64,000 nucleotides of DNA from Tetradesmus obliquus (Eukaryota; Chlorophyta; Chlorophyceae; Sphaeropleales; Scenedesmaceae): positions 2,232,001 through 2,296,000 of the forward strand of contig CP126193.1 in assembly GCA_030272155.1 (NCBI GenBank). Reading direction: 5' to 3'. The notes under the pieces were generated by a model. That model was not told where the DNA came from. It did no database searches and saw only the letters and a list, made by a program, of their open reading frames with translations. The position numbers and the translations under genes were made by a program. Numbering within the stretch: position 1 is the stretch's first letter; each line of letters begins with the position of its first letter. Below, piece after piece: positions 24,101 through 36,430 of this stretch.

Positions 24101-25214
24101 CTGGCACTCTTTCCGTGTTGCAGGCGCCGCGGTTGGTGGCTGAGTACGGAGAGCAGCTACAGCAGCTGCTGGACGAGCAGCTATCCACGCGGCGCAGCGC
24201 GGCAAGCAGCGATGGAGGCAGGGGAGACAAACCGCAGTGAGTTGTAATTAATATGCTGCCTGGTGTCAGGCCTGATTGCGGCTGGGCGCTCATTAGAGCT
24301 GCTGGCTTGTTGCTTGTGCCTAGCTCGGCTTGCTGATAGTCAGGCTGTTGCAAGCAGGGGGCTTGCAAGCAGTGCGCTGTGGTCAAGATAGGGGAGTCGG
24401 CTGCTGTGCAGGTTGTGCTTGCAGCCGTGGGCAGCAACTCTACAAGTCAGCACGCGCTTCGCTTCATACTCCAACATACACAATGTGCACCTACTAATGT
24501 GCCGTGACGCTTCTCTCTTCTTTCTGCTGCTGCCCCGCCAGGCTTGCGGAGAAGGTGAATGCGCTGCTGGTCAAGCGCATGAGCACGCTGCGGCGCGACA
24601 TCGTGCACGTGAGCGAGCTCATGCGCGACAGCATCTCCCGCATCCAAGACATCACGCCAGCAGCGTCACTCGGCGCAGCCGGCAGCAGCCGCCTCAGCGA
24701 CCCCGGCCTGCCACCCTCCCGGCTGTCGCTGTCAGCAGCAGAAGGCGCTGGCGGCAGCAGCAGCAGCGCAGGCGCAGGAGTGGCCGCGCCTGCATCACCA
24801 GCTGTGGCGCCTGCTAGCCGGCTCTCAATAGATCCGACCAGCGGGGTTGGGGTTGGCAGCAGTGCAGCAGACGCAGCAGCAGCGGCAGCGCTGGCAGGTT
24901 TGGAGCTGCCGAGCCCAGTGCCTGCCAGTGAGGGGCTGACTGGCGTGCATGGCATTGCTGGCCTGGCAGAGACAGGCCCCAGCGCCAGCAACAGCCGCGC
25001 CGCTACACCACACCAGCTGCACCCACAGCAGCAGCAGCATGCTGTAGATGCAGATGGCATCCAGCTGCAGCTGATGAAGCAGCAGGCGAGCAGCAAGCAG
25101 CGCGGCAAGCTGTCAGCGGTGGTGTCTGAGGCGCTGCAGCAGCCCATCCCTGCTGGCGCGTTCGTTGTGCGAGACGTGAAGATCAGCAGGCTGGCTGGGG
25201 AGCTGGACATGTGA
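18157..25214 (+). CDS. EFR3-like plasma-membrane scaffold for PI4-kinase
   Basis: Fourteen exons: 18157-18348, 18743-18922, 19162-19290, 19492-19619, 19887-20035, 20333-20544, 20864-21040, 21385-21519, 21727-21897, 22105-22884, 23117-23465, 23735-23940, 24124-24236 and 24542-25214. All phases close, giving 1197 residues. The N-terminus MVGVCCGCIAK has Cys5, Cys6 and Cys8 suited to palmitoylation, as in EFR3. It is followed by the conserved opening RRKIQKLQEYVQVNPAKIPK and helical repeats (GYVKVAVHAYIYLLA, IEMRTLGAELLAVFTRV). EFR3 anchors the PI4KA-TTC7-FAM126 complex at the plasma membrane to make PI4P. The large tenth exon (260 codons) carries a disordered Ala/Gly-rich insert, and the last exon encodes a coiled segment (LAEKVNALLVKRMSTLRRD). 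Exon 6 could end earlier at 20523 with a GC donor (GCAAGC); both choices stay in frame. Exons 10-14 are algal-specific in sequence and rest on splice phase and codon use. Confidence 0.85.
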
Positions 25215-25522
25215 CAGCACAGCAACGAGGGCTGTGGGGACGGTGGCATGTGATGTGGCATGTGACACTAGTGCCAGCCTGGCACCTGCTGTGTCATGTC
25301 ACCGGGCAACTGAATGACGGCACCTGGGTATCCGCGTTTGCCAATTTCAGACCATCAGCTCTATTCCGTACTATTATCGACTTGTCTTGGTATGCGTTGA
25401 AGTTTTGCCCTGCGACCATCGCGACGATTGGCAAACTCTCTTCTGTTTCCTGCTCGCTTCCCGCTCTCACTCGTTCACCGAACAACACTCAGTACTTGCA
25501 TCAAAGCTTCTTAACCTACGTG
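25215..25522. other. Short spacer between EFR3-like gene and secreted-protein gene
   Basis: About 0.3 kb holding the 3' UTR of one gene and the promoter of the next, both on the plus strand. I see no clear TATA box or coding sequence. Confidence 0.4.
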
Positions 25523-28178
25523 ATGAAAGCGATTGCCGTGGTACTGCTGCTGCTGGGTGAGCGCATGTCGGGTGGAGCTGCAGCAGCAGCAGTGAATAGC
25601 AGCACTTGACAGAAGTATCTTTGCAGTGCATTTGAGCGCGATGTAACATGTATCAATCACCATAAGAAGTTTTCAGCACCGTTGAGTACCTAGTTCTCAT
25701 GCGGTGAACATGGTCTTGCAGGGGCTGCAATGCTTGTCCAGGGCCAACCCAGCATCGCCCTGACTGCCAACATGTTCCTCACCACCGCGTATGAGTGGAG
25801 CGTCACCAAAACCGGACCTGACACTTCCATCAGCATACAGCAAGGCTCTGCAGGCACTGCCAGCTACACTGTAGCTTTCACACGCACAGCAACGGACATC
25901 CCAGTCTACACTGTGAGCAGCAGCGGCTGCAGCTGACTAGGCAACTTAGCACAGCAGCGCTGCTTGCACATTTCTAGCATTGGTGCCACCTGCAGCAACC
26001 AGCTGGAGCAGATGCAAGTCTGTGCTGTGTGTAGCACCTCCGCAGTGTCACATGCATGATGCAGCTAGGAGCTGCTGCTGCAGCTGGTGGCAGTGCTGCA
26101 GCTGCTGGCACATCTGAACTGAGGTGCTAACATATCATGTAATTTACTGCTGGCTGCTTCATCGGCCTGCCGCATCCTACTGCAGGTGCAGGGCCAAGTG
26201 ACCGTCACCAACCCCAACAGCATTCAGCTGCAGCTGTCACAGATCCAGGTGCAGGCGCAGTACCCGGCAGCTGCCGCGGGTCCTATCAACGGCAGCGTCA
26301 GCTGCCCGCAGTACGAAACTCTGGACAGCATGCTGCTAGTTGACCCAGCAGTGCCTGGCTCTGGCTACGGCACGTTTGTGTGCAACTACACAGTGCTGCT
26401 GCCAAGTGCCGACGAGGGGTATGTTGTTGCAACGGCCATCCAAACACCGAGCACGGATGAATTTGGCGACCCTGCAATGCCACTGGTCAGTAAGCCGACA
26501 GGCTTTGCAGTAGGTCAGATTGGCGGCGATCAGCCAGTCCTCACGCTGGGCGAATGCGCAACTGTTAATGACACATTTGACCCACTCAGCTTCCAGCACT
26601 TGGGGACGCCACAGACCATTTCAGGCACTAAGCCGCCAGACAGTAACAAGCAACCAGACAAGATCTGCAGCTCTAGCAGCTATTCCTATACCATCCAGTG
26701 GACTGTCACGGACACCAGCAGCTGCGGAGACTATATCGTGTCTAGCACGGCAGTGGTGGCACCGATAGACAGCAGCCAGGGCCCGCAGAGTGCCACTGCG
26801 TACCTGGAGGTGAATGCCTGCAACTATGCGGAGCAAGGGGTGCCTGCGCCTGCGGCAGACCAGCCAGTAGCAGATGATGACACACCACAGGTGAGCCGCT
26901 GGTGGTGGTTGCGTGCTGTTGCCAGTACTGTTTAGAGTTGTGCAATGTTGCTGGGATCCTTGAGTTGTGAATGTTAGAGTTCAATGCACGTGTTGGTATG
27001 TGACACACAACAAATGTTAACTTGACGGCACGCCAGTTTCATGGGCCAGCAGCTGGCGTGTTCTTTTACGTTGACGACTGCAAGATGATGCCATTGACTC
27101 ATTCGCCAGCTGACTCAGCTTGAAGCTGTTGCTGCTGCTACAATGATGGCTGCCTGCTGCTGCAGCTGACCCTCAGCATCTCTGGCATCACAGGCGGCAG
27201 CAGCAGCTTCAGCTGGGGTGCTGCTAACCAGCTGATGAGCCCCAGCAGCCTAACAATCAGCAAAGGCGGCAGCGTGGAAGTAACATACACAACGTCCTTC
27301 ACTCGCTCACAAAACACTCAGCCTGCACCTTACACCATAACCGGCGCGCTGACAGTTACTAATCCAACAGCAGAGACGATGGAGCTTACAGAGGTTGAGG
27401 TCAGCTACAGCAGCTCAGATGGTCAGCAGCAGCAGGTGGACACAGCAGCGAGCTGCCAGACCAGCGTGGGTGGCAGTGTTATTGTCAACCCTGGGGCATA
27501 TGTCATCTGCACCTTCACTGTCATCTATAACAGCCAGGAGAATGGCTACGTTTGGGCATCTGCAGTGACAGCAAACGGCCTGAACAGCCAGTCAGAGCAA
27601 GTGCCGGTGATACTGTCCGATGCAGGGACTGTGACGCCAGGTGCAGTTGCTGGGTGTGCAACTGCGCAGCAGAGCTTCCAATCGGGCTCCCCGGGACTTG
27701 TGCTGCCAGCCAGTTTCACATCTGACAGCCAGCTCCCGCCCAGTAGCAGCAGCCCACAGCAGCTCTTCGACTCGGCGATCTATACGTACACAGCTGTGTT
27801 TGGGCCGTTCACTGCTTGCGGCAAGATGCAGGTGAGTGGGCTTGTGAAAGAGGAGGGGGCAAAAGGAACACACAGGGGCAAGGGGAAGAGAGCAGCATGC
27901 CGCAACCAAGTAATTCACGTGAATCTGTGAATCCGTCTGACTACTTGCAGCAACTGGCTGTACCAGCTGAGGTTGAGCAAAGACAAGAGTGCGCAGGGTG
28001 CTTCTTGCCGCTTTGCAACCATGCCGCCACTATGTTGCTTGCTGCTGTCACCTTCTGCCCCTGCTGCTGCTGCTGCTGTTACAAGCAGGCCGTGAATGTG
28101 GCATCCGTGAACCCCACTGGCGGCCAGCAGTCTACACAGTCTGCTGCCATCACAGTGGCCTTCACCGTCTTGTGCTGA
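25523..28178 (+). CDS. Secreted repeat protein with beta-sandwich-like domains, likely extracellular matrix or cell wall
   Basis: Five exons (25523-25556, 25722-25912, 26186-26890, 27166-27831, 28089-28178) splice in frame to 561 residues. The start is the Met opening a signal peptide (MKAIAVVLLLLGAAMLVQG), itself interrupted by an intron in phase 1. Two or more copies of one module follow. Each has a W/Y-rich start with SIxxGxSxxxxYTVxFTR-type strands, then (V/L)TVTNPN or TVTNPT, then a Cys pair around a Thr/Val-rich strand (GTFVCNYTV, YVICTFTV) and a Gly-Tyr-Val turn (EGYVVATAI, NGYVWASAV). This looks like a beta-sandwich adhesin repeat. There is no membrane anchor. The gene lies next to another secreted structural protein on the same strand. 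No named family is assigned; the role in wall or matrix is inferred. Confidence 0.8.
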
Positions 28179-28184
28179 GCAGCA

Positions 28185-28219
<35 letters not shown>

Positions 28220-29866
28220 CATAAGCAGACGCTGGTTTGAGCAGCGCAAGGCAAGGCATTTCCTAAATCAGCTGGCTTGGACTACAGCAGCTGCTTTGCA
28301 CTGGCCCTCGAGCTCCTGCTCCACCAAACGGGCTGCCAATACCTGCCCACGGCCCCTGCGGTTACACGCAAGGTGCTGTTTTGCACGCCACCCCGCCCCA
28401 TTGGCCGCCCCCACTCCTTCACCTGCTTCACGCCTGCTTCAACCTCCGACAACTCAATGGCGCTCATGTGACGCGGCAGGGACCATTGCCCTCATATGAA
28501 GCCAACAGCAGGCTCATCAGTCAGCTGCCTCATTGCATCACCTTGCAGGGGCGCCCGATGCGGCATCGTCAAATGCTGCATACTATGGCAAGTGGGGTGC
28601 CTGGGAGCGTGCACGCGGCCATATCAACCAAAGTTCGTGCACAGCTGCACTATAGGTGAGGAGATCCAGATGTTACAGTTGCAGCTGCCATGCATTTTCA
28701 CACTCGTAATGCAGCTTGAGCTTGTTTGTGCATGGCGTTGTGAAGCGAGCAAGCGCAGCGGCACTGCATGAATCTCCACCGCGCTTGCTGTGAGCTGTCT
28801 TCCCTGCTGCGAGAAGTTTGGGGCATCTCTTGCAGTCATCAGCGTGCATTGTTCCTGCTGCCACAGCACAGGCAGGGGACCCATCAGCCATGCTCGTGAC
28901 TTGTAAAAGGTGACCTTCTGCTGGACGTTCCTTCACTTCACTGAGCTGTTGTCGCTGTTGCTATGCAGCTTGCTGCACTATTTGCTGCAACTCCAGCTGG
29001 GAAAGGTGGTGCCTATATGTGATGGTTTTTACAAAGAGCACAACCGCAGCAGCAGGGCTTGCTGCAAAGGATTACCTTGCAGTGGGTCACCACTGCTGCA
29101 GTAACCACAGTGCAGGTGACCGGTGATTGATGACGTTGCTGGGCAGCTCGGCCGTGGCCAATGACGCTAGAGCTTGTTTTTGTATATTCTGGTTTTGTTG
29201 AAGAGTTTGGATCAATGTGGCTTTGCTGGTGGTCACTGCTGTTCCTCCGTGCTGCAGCGTCGCTTGCCGGTAGCAGCCCAGAACATGCAAAACCAGCTGT
29301 GCAGCTCGTTGACTAGTCTTGTCGGGTGATAAGTTACTAGATGATGATGCGACTGCGGTGTGGTGCAGGCATCGAGTAAGTACAAGTACCACCTTCCACC
29401 AGCTGTTTATAACATGTTCCCGCCAGCTGCGTAATCCAGTGAACTGTGCTGCTCGCAGCTCTTATAGGTAGCGTTGAAGCTTACGAAGGACAGCCTTTAA
29501 GCTAACCCATTTGCGCCACAGTTTTGCGAAGCAGTTGATCAAACACACTGAGCAGAAAGCTGAAGCGACCGATCATTCCTAGCTGACAGTTCTTGTACAA
29601 ACATTGAAGAAGTAATAGAAAATAAAAACCTCAAGCGCTGCCGTCGACACTGTTTGCAGAGCACAGGGTGAGGAAATGCCCGGTCAAGCCTGTCTGCTTT
29701 AGTGGTGGGCGCCTGGGCCGAATGATCAGCAATCTGCGTGGGTAAAATTCAATACTAATCAGTATGCGCTTAATGAATGCGGGCAACATGGTGCATGGAC
29801 ATGGCAACAGGTCGAACTGACTCTTGGTGCGCTGCTGTTCTGTTGTCTCGCAGTTGAGCGTAAAGT
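28179..29866. other. Intergenic region after the secreted-protein gene
   Basis: A (CAG)n run at about 28184-28220 follows the stop directly and is part of the 3' UTR. A TGTAA signal, the usual green-algal polyadenylation motif, lies at about 28903. The remainder up to 29866 has no convincing ORF and should contain the promoter of the next gene. Confidence 0.45.
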
Positions 29867-32083
29867 ATGGCCAGGACAACGATATACATCCTACTGATAT
29901 GCACATTTGTTGCAGCAGGTGAGATCTCAGTCGCGCCGGCTGTTCAAACAGGCATTCTTGTTTGCAGCTTGCAAGTGACGCCAGCTGCAGCTGCAGCATC
30001 GATGTGCAGCTGCTGGCTGGTCACCTTGCTCAGGCCAGGCTGTTGTGAAGCAACGCAGCTGACCTGCTTGTATTACGTTGCCCAGTTTTGTTTACTTGGC
30101 AGCTTCCTTGGCTCATAGCTCTAGGCTCACTCAACAGAACCGGCAGCTGCTGGCCCGCTCAAGTGGCAGTGGTACAGCGGGGACAGCAACTAATGTTGCA
30201 TGCTGGCATGGCACAGGGGATGCCAGCCGTCACGAACCTTAGTCAAACTGCATGTCGTAAACACTCCATTGCTTTTTGTGCTGACCCCTCTTGCTGCCCT
30301 GCCCAATTTCCTGCAGCCCACGCTGCGCGCCCACTCCTATCACCCACAGCAGACAGGAGCTCAGCACGCCAGCTGCAGCAATGGAATAACAACGGCTGGG
30401 GCAACCGCGGCGGCGGCTACGCCAACAGTTTTGGCAATGCCTGGGGCGGCGGTGGCCGCGGCGGCGGCGGCTGCCCGAGTCCGTCAACCATCGGCTTTGG
30501 AAAAGCCAAAGCCCTTGGTATTGTCGGCAAGGGCCTTGTTGCAGGCAACGTGCTGCTATTCAATAAGGGTCCACGCCCTTTCGCAATGCGCGGCGCTGGC
30601 TTCCGGCTGGCAGGCGGCAACAGGCTCAACCCCATCAACGGCAACCTGCGCTGCCCTAACACGCTGATCCCTGCCGGCGGCTCACTGAATTGCGGCTTCC
30701 TGGCGCACGCACAGAACCCCCTGGCGTACAATGCATTCGCGCCCTATTTCATCCCTGATATCGGCGGTGCCAGCCCTTGCTTCTGCCAGCAGCCTTTCCC
30801 AGTGCAGCCCTTCTACGGCGCCGGCGGTCCCTCTCGCTCCGTGTCTAATGCACAGGCTGTCACGCAGTCTGGTGTTGCTAAGGGACTGGCAGAGGCGCTG
30901 TCTCAGGCTTGGGGCGGTCCTGCATACAGTGAAGCTGTTTCAAATGCCAAGTCATTCAATGGTGATGCATATGGGCTTGCAGATGCAGTTGCGGATGCAG
31001 TGTATGGTCCTGCAGAGGCTAATGCTGCCTCCACTGCCGAGACGCAATTTGGCGCCGCAAACGCAAACTCCAAGGCCGCCGCATCATCAATTGGAGGCCC
31101 GGCAACGGCCAACGGTCTCGCGCGCGGCACTGCCTGGAACGGCGCCGCAACTGCCAACTCACTGGCGAATGGCCAGGCATGGGGAGGTCCAGCGTTTGTG
31201 AACAACGCTGCTATTGCGCAGGGCCGTTGGGGTGCCCAGTCAAACGCAGCAGGCCGCGGCCAAGCCTGGGGCGGGCCTGCTGTTACACAGTCATCTGCCT
31301 CCAGTGATGCACTTCAGGGGCCTAGCCTGGCAAGCAATCAAGCCCAGTCTGCATCCAACCAAGCAGCGCTTGCGGCTGGCAGTGCGCAGGCAAAGACCGG
31401 CAGCGGACCGGCTGCTGCCAAGTCGTCATCTGGTGCAATTGTGTCTGGCGGCAATGGCGGCATTGCAGCTGCCACTGACAGGGCTGATGCGCTAAGTGGC
31501 TTTGGGCCGGCACAAGCTCAGGTCGGTTGTGCAGTTGGTGTTTGGGATGGTGTTGTGTGCCTGCGGAGTGACTTTCAGGTTGTGCTGATGTCATGAAGTG
31601 CGCTAAGCTTGCTGTGCTGTGCATGCTGTGCTGTACTGGAGCGCTTACTGATGGAGTACAGCGGCTGCCCTTCATGCATGGCTATGGCTGGACATTTTGT
31701 GTTGACGTCTCATGATGCGTGCTGCTGCATGTACACTGCTGTGACAGCAAAAGAGACAAAGGATGAACCACTGACCGTCATCCTGCTGCTACTGCTGCTG
31801 CTCCTGTTTTGACTTCCTGCAGTCTGACTCTTCAGCAGTCAACCTGAACGGCGGCCCTGCGCTGTCTCAGAGTGAGGCCAATGCAGCAGGCAACGGCCCA
31901 ACTGCAAGCAACAGCAGAGCCACATCTGTTGCTGCCGGCGGCCCTGCAGTTGCTGTTGCAAGGTCTTCGTCAAGCTCTGGTGGAGGCGGTGGTGGTTTCT
32001 ACAGCATGCCTGGCGGTGCTGCGTCTAACGCTGCTGCCAGCGCCAACGCAGACTCTGCTGGCGACTATGGTTTTGGGAAGTAA
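29867..32083 (+). CDS. Secreted silk-like Ala/Gly/Asn-rich structural protein
   Basis: Three exons (29867-29918, 30317-31521, 31823-32083) join in phases 1 and 0 to give 505 residues. The signal peptide MARTTIYILLICTFVAA is split by the first intron, and the mature part begins after AHA. Next come a Gly/Asn/Trp-rich stretch (WNNNGWGNRGGGYANSFG), a compact Cys-containing domain of about 110 residues (GFGKAKALGIVGKGLVAGN, ending CFCQQPFPVQPF), then about 300 residues of low-complexity repeat. There Ala alternates with Ser, Asn, Gln or Gly, with recurring AWGGPA, GGPAxA, NGxAxG and SNAxA units. The composition resembles silk- or chorion-type fibrous proteins and algal wall glycoproteins. Its neighbour at 25.5 kb is also secreted and oriented the same way, so the two may serve one matrix. 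No named family is recognised. Confidence 0.8.
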
Positions 32084-33663
32084 TTGCCGTAGGGTACTAT
32101 GTCGTTGTGTATAAAAGGGTTGGGTAATACTACAGTAGCAAGATGCTATAGCACAAACTAGCAGTTGTTAGGTACAATGGTTTGTTGATGGTTGGGCCAG
32201 GAAGGATTTGGCAGGCAACTGGGAAGGCAGTAGCTGCAGGATGGGTTGAGAGAGTCGCATGGCTGTGATTTCTGGGCTGATGTGCTGTTGGCTGGCACTT
32301 TGTGATGCTTTGCAATCATGTATCTGCAGCTGTTGTGACGGCGGCATGCAGGATGCACTGCACAACTGCTGTTGTGCATTGCCACAGCTGCAACAAGCTG
32401 TGCAGCTGTTTTTCATCAAATCTAGGCAATTACACCAACCAACTATTGATTTACATAGGGCTGGGCAGCAGTGCCTTGAGCGTAGCATACAGTATGCTAA
32501 GCCTCATTGCAGTGGGTGTTTAGGAAGGCTGCATGCTCCCAACCAGCCAATATGTTGCTGTCACAACTGCACGGTGGAACAAGCTAATCATGCACCAGTG
32601 TCACCTACCCACACTTCGTCCTTTATAAGCGCATGTAGGCAGCAGACATGACTGTTGACAGTCAGATTGCGTCCCGTATGTAAGCGCTTTGGGGCAAGGA
32701 AGCTTCTGCCGAGCATGCACATAGGCTGCGTCTCTCATTGGCAAGTGAGTCACTTGGTGGATGGTTCGTTAAGGGTGTAAGCATAAGAATGCTTGTTACA
32801 GTTGGTGTCAGGCAAAGGCATAGGGGGGGGGGGCGGGGTGGATGGTTCGTTCTGTGTTGCAGCCACTGCTGACATATGCACAGTCTGTCATGACTTGGTG
32901 ACTTGTGATTCCTTTGCAGTGGGCGTTGCCAGTACCTTACATGTCATGGGCACAGTGCTGAGAGACTTGCGCCACGGTAACACAGTGACAAACCTCCTAC
33001 CATCCACCGCTGATCTGGCATCGTGCACTATGATGGTACTGGCTGCTACATGTACCGCACGGACAATCTTCCTCTGTACAGGCGACTGCATTGGTTGCCC
33101 GCCACATTGGACAAAACATCGTTTTTCATGGACTGCAGCAGTATTACTGACATAGCATGCATGTCAACTGCTGCTGAAATGCAACCAAGGCGCCTGACAG
33201 ATCATTGCAGTGTTGCGTTTGGAGCAAGATGGGCCAAATGATGGCACTGTGCAGTGACAGTCAAAAACGTTTGATTACGCATGTCAAGCTGGAGCGTCAC
33301 ACCTCCCTGCCATGCAGTGTGCGCATTTTGCCATTCCAGTACCTGTTTGGCATGCCATACACGGTGCACGCCACCGTCACACAGTAGCCACTTGTGACAG
33401 CTGCAGCTGTACATCTGAGTTGACAGGGCTGGCGGTTGTGTAGGTCCTGCCGTACTGCTCGACTGGCCCGGAAAACATCAGCCGCACAAATGAGTTTAAT
33501 TTTTCTATCATGCGATCGTTGAATGCTAGGGCTTCGTGTGCGGCTCGGAGTACTGATGTTTCCAATGTTCTGAGGTGTGACGCATGTGGCGCATGAGGTT
33601 GAGGAGCGGTTGCCACACTAAAGTTGTTCTGCCTGCTTATGTTGGTAAATAAAGTTTAGACCG
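32084..33663. other. Intergenic region downstream of the silk-like gene
   Basis: No supported gene in 1.6 kb. A TGTAA signal at about 32776 could end the silk-like transcript. A run of G bases lies near 32825. A segment at about 32653 resembles one in an EFR3 intron (about 20735): TTGACAGT, then AGATTG, then a GTAAGC-like end. Confidence 0.45.
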
Positions 33664-35638
33664 ATGTTGGCCTATGCAACCTGCCAACACGTGCACGTTC
33701 GGCTTCGCGCACCGCTGCACTCGGCTTCTGTTTTTAGGGGCCAGCGACATGCTTCGCATATAGCACGATACAAGGAGCCTGACTCAGGCATGGACTCAGA
33801 AATCAAACCAGACAGCGCGCGCCAAGATGCGCCGGCAGGGCCTGATACGCACAGCAGCAGAGACCAACCCTCAGGCCTCAAAGGTGCTCTCACGCCTGCA
33901 CACTCCGCTGTGGGACCCACCGGGGGCCTCTTTGAGAAGACAGTAGAGCTGCTGCAGCGCTTTGAAGACACACCAGGCGACAGCTTCAAGGAGAGGTGTG
34001 CAAGCATGCCTGCTAAGCTGCTGCCGCAGTTTGTGGCAAATGCACGTGCATATGCATCTACTGCATTACGGGCTCGGCCTGCACCTGATGTCAGCTGCCT
34101 GGCACCAGTAAGCCACACCTAGTGCTGCAAGCCCAACCGACAGCAGAGTGCTTCTGGACTACCTCAGGCCCCTTGCAACAGCTGGCCTGAGCAGGCTGGC
34201 CCCTGGAAGTCATGCCCTCCCTGCATTGCATTGCATAATGGTGCGTGATCACCTGGTGTATGCGCATTGCAGGCTGGACACATGGTTCACCACGCGTGCT
34301 GACGAGAATGCAGCCGACACTGGAGTGACCTGGCCCAGTGCACGCATCACCAAGATGTGGAAGTTCTTCTTCAAGGTGCAGTGCAGCTGCAGTGCATGTA
34401 CGCGCACATACGCAGTGCGCATTCACAGGCACAGCTGTGCACCGTTAACAGCACATTGGCCAGCTGGCAACCATACACGTTCTTCTTCAAGGTGCCACTG
34501 CAGCTGCTGCACTGTGCCTGCCTGTGCAGTCATGCATGTGCATGTGTAGACCAATCCTGCACCAGGAGACACACACAGTGTGCTGCATGTCGCGTTGTGC
34601 GCTGCAGGCGGGCCAGGGCACCACTGACCGCTACGGCTTCTGCATCAAGATGGGGCCAATGGACTCGGTGAGGGTCAGCTTTTAGTCTTCAATGATGCAA
34701 TTTGTGATTGTGGCTGTTCAGAGTTAGTAGTTTTGGCTACTTGTTTTGGCCTAGGATACCTTCCAAGCAGGTTGCTTCTGAAGGCAGATGCGCTGCGGTG
34801 GCAGCTCGTGCGCTTTCAGATGCATATGCAGCCTGCCATGGAGGCTGGCATGCTGTGCCTTGCTGTGAGGCAGGCCCGTATTGTGCAGATTTGTGCGGCT
34901 GGCGGTGGGCCTAACAATGGTGAACAGCATCTGGTGTAGTAATGTCATGGCCGCGCTACGCATGGTTTAAATCAAACAGTCAAGTGAATGAAGTTGCTGT
35001 CCAGGACGGCTTCTGCTGCTGCTCAGCCTGTTGGCTGCGTGGCGGTTGTCAGAGAGGGGGCACTTGTTACTGGGTGCTCCTCTTTAACAGCCGCAACACG
35101 ACCAACAAGGGAGGCACCCTTGTAGCAGCAGATAGCAAGCTTCCAAGGTGATGGCGGAGGCGCGGCACAATTGCCGCGGCCAGAACATGATCATGCTGGC
35201 AGCGCAGGGTTTTGTGAAGGGCATAAGCGATGCTGACATGATCAAGCTGGCAGCGCAGAGCAACAACTGTACTTTGTTGGAGTTGATTGCATTGCGCAGT
35301 GAGTCGTGAACATCCACGCATCTACTGTGCAACACACTCAACTCCAACAAATCAAACTTATTTTCAGCCCTCTTATCTCTCTCACCTGAGCCAAAAGAAA
35401 CCAGTGTGCAATGCCACAGAATCAGCACTCCAATTATCGTTAGTATTCTGCGTGCCATCCGCGCTGCATGTGTCGTTGCCGCTGCCGCTGCCACCCTCAC
35501 ACCACGCAGCGCACCGAGGCTGAGCGTGCGTCTGCCCGCAGCCGCAGCGCAGCCAGCTTGGTCAACATCGACCCACAGGAGCGCACCCGGCGCACTACGC
35601 TGGGCCTGACGCTGGTGGTGAGTAGCTTGCTGCTGCTG

Positions 35639-35675
<37 letters not shown>

Positions 35676-36361
35676 GGCTGCTGCTGGTTGGGGTATCCTG
35701 CGCTGACACGTGCCACGTGCATTGACTGCACACCAGCTTGAATGCGGTCTTGTGGCTTTTGCCAACAGCGGTGGATGCTATTGATTGCAATGCCTTGACG
35801 TGACCAACACATGCTATTCATGCACCATTCCTGCCAGCATACCTTACCAAGGCATCCAGCTTCTTCCTGTTGCTGCTGCCACTGGCCTGCAACTACCCGT
35901 TATCGTTCCCACCGCACCTTTCTACATCCCCCAGGCCATGGCAGTGCTGGTGGCTGCAGCACTGGTGGCAGCCGCCCCTGAAGTCAGCAGCCTGGCTGAC
36001 GCCGTGCCACCCCCAGGCAGCCTAGGCCCTGCAGCCACAGCAGCAGCAGCAGCCGGCGCTGACGCTGCCTGGCTGGGCCGGCTGCTGCTGAAGCTGGCGC
36101 TGGTGCCGCCCTTTGCATTTGGCGCGCTGCTGGCTGCCTCTGGCGCCTTGGGCCTCTGATCCATTGGACTGGTGGGTGGGGCACTGCTGGCAGCACACAC
36201 AGTAGCAGCAACGTTGCCCCTGATTGTCAGGCTGTTCTGAGCCCTCCGGGCTCAGATTGGGAATGAACTGCGCTGCTGAGATGACCGGTGAGTGTCCTGC
36301 AGCATGCCACAGCCTCATGTGCCTAGGTCGTGCAGCACTGTAAAATGCACGCACATATCGT

Positions 36362-36430
<69 letters not shown>

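Noticed and set aside
32110-32116. TATAAAA sequence
   Set aside because: It lies just after the silk-like gene stop with no gene starting within 1.5 kb; likely chance.
35151-35309. Small plus ORF reading MAEARHNCRGQNMIMLAAQG
   Set aside because: It lies in an intron of the membrane-protein gene, whose flanking exons join in phase without it; possible but unsupported as an extra exon.
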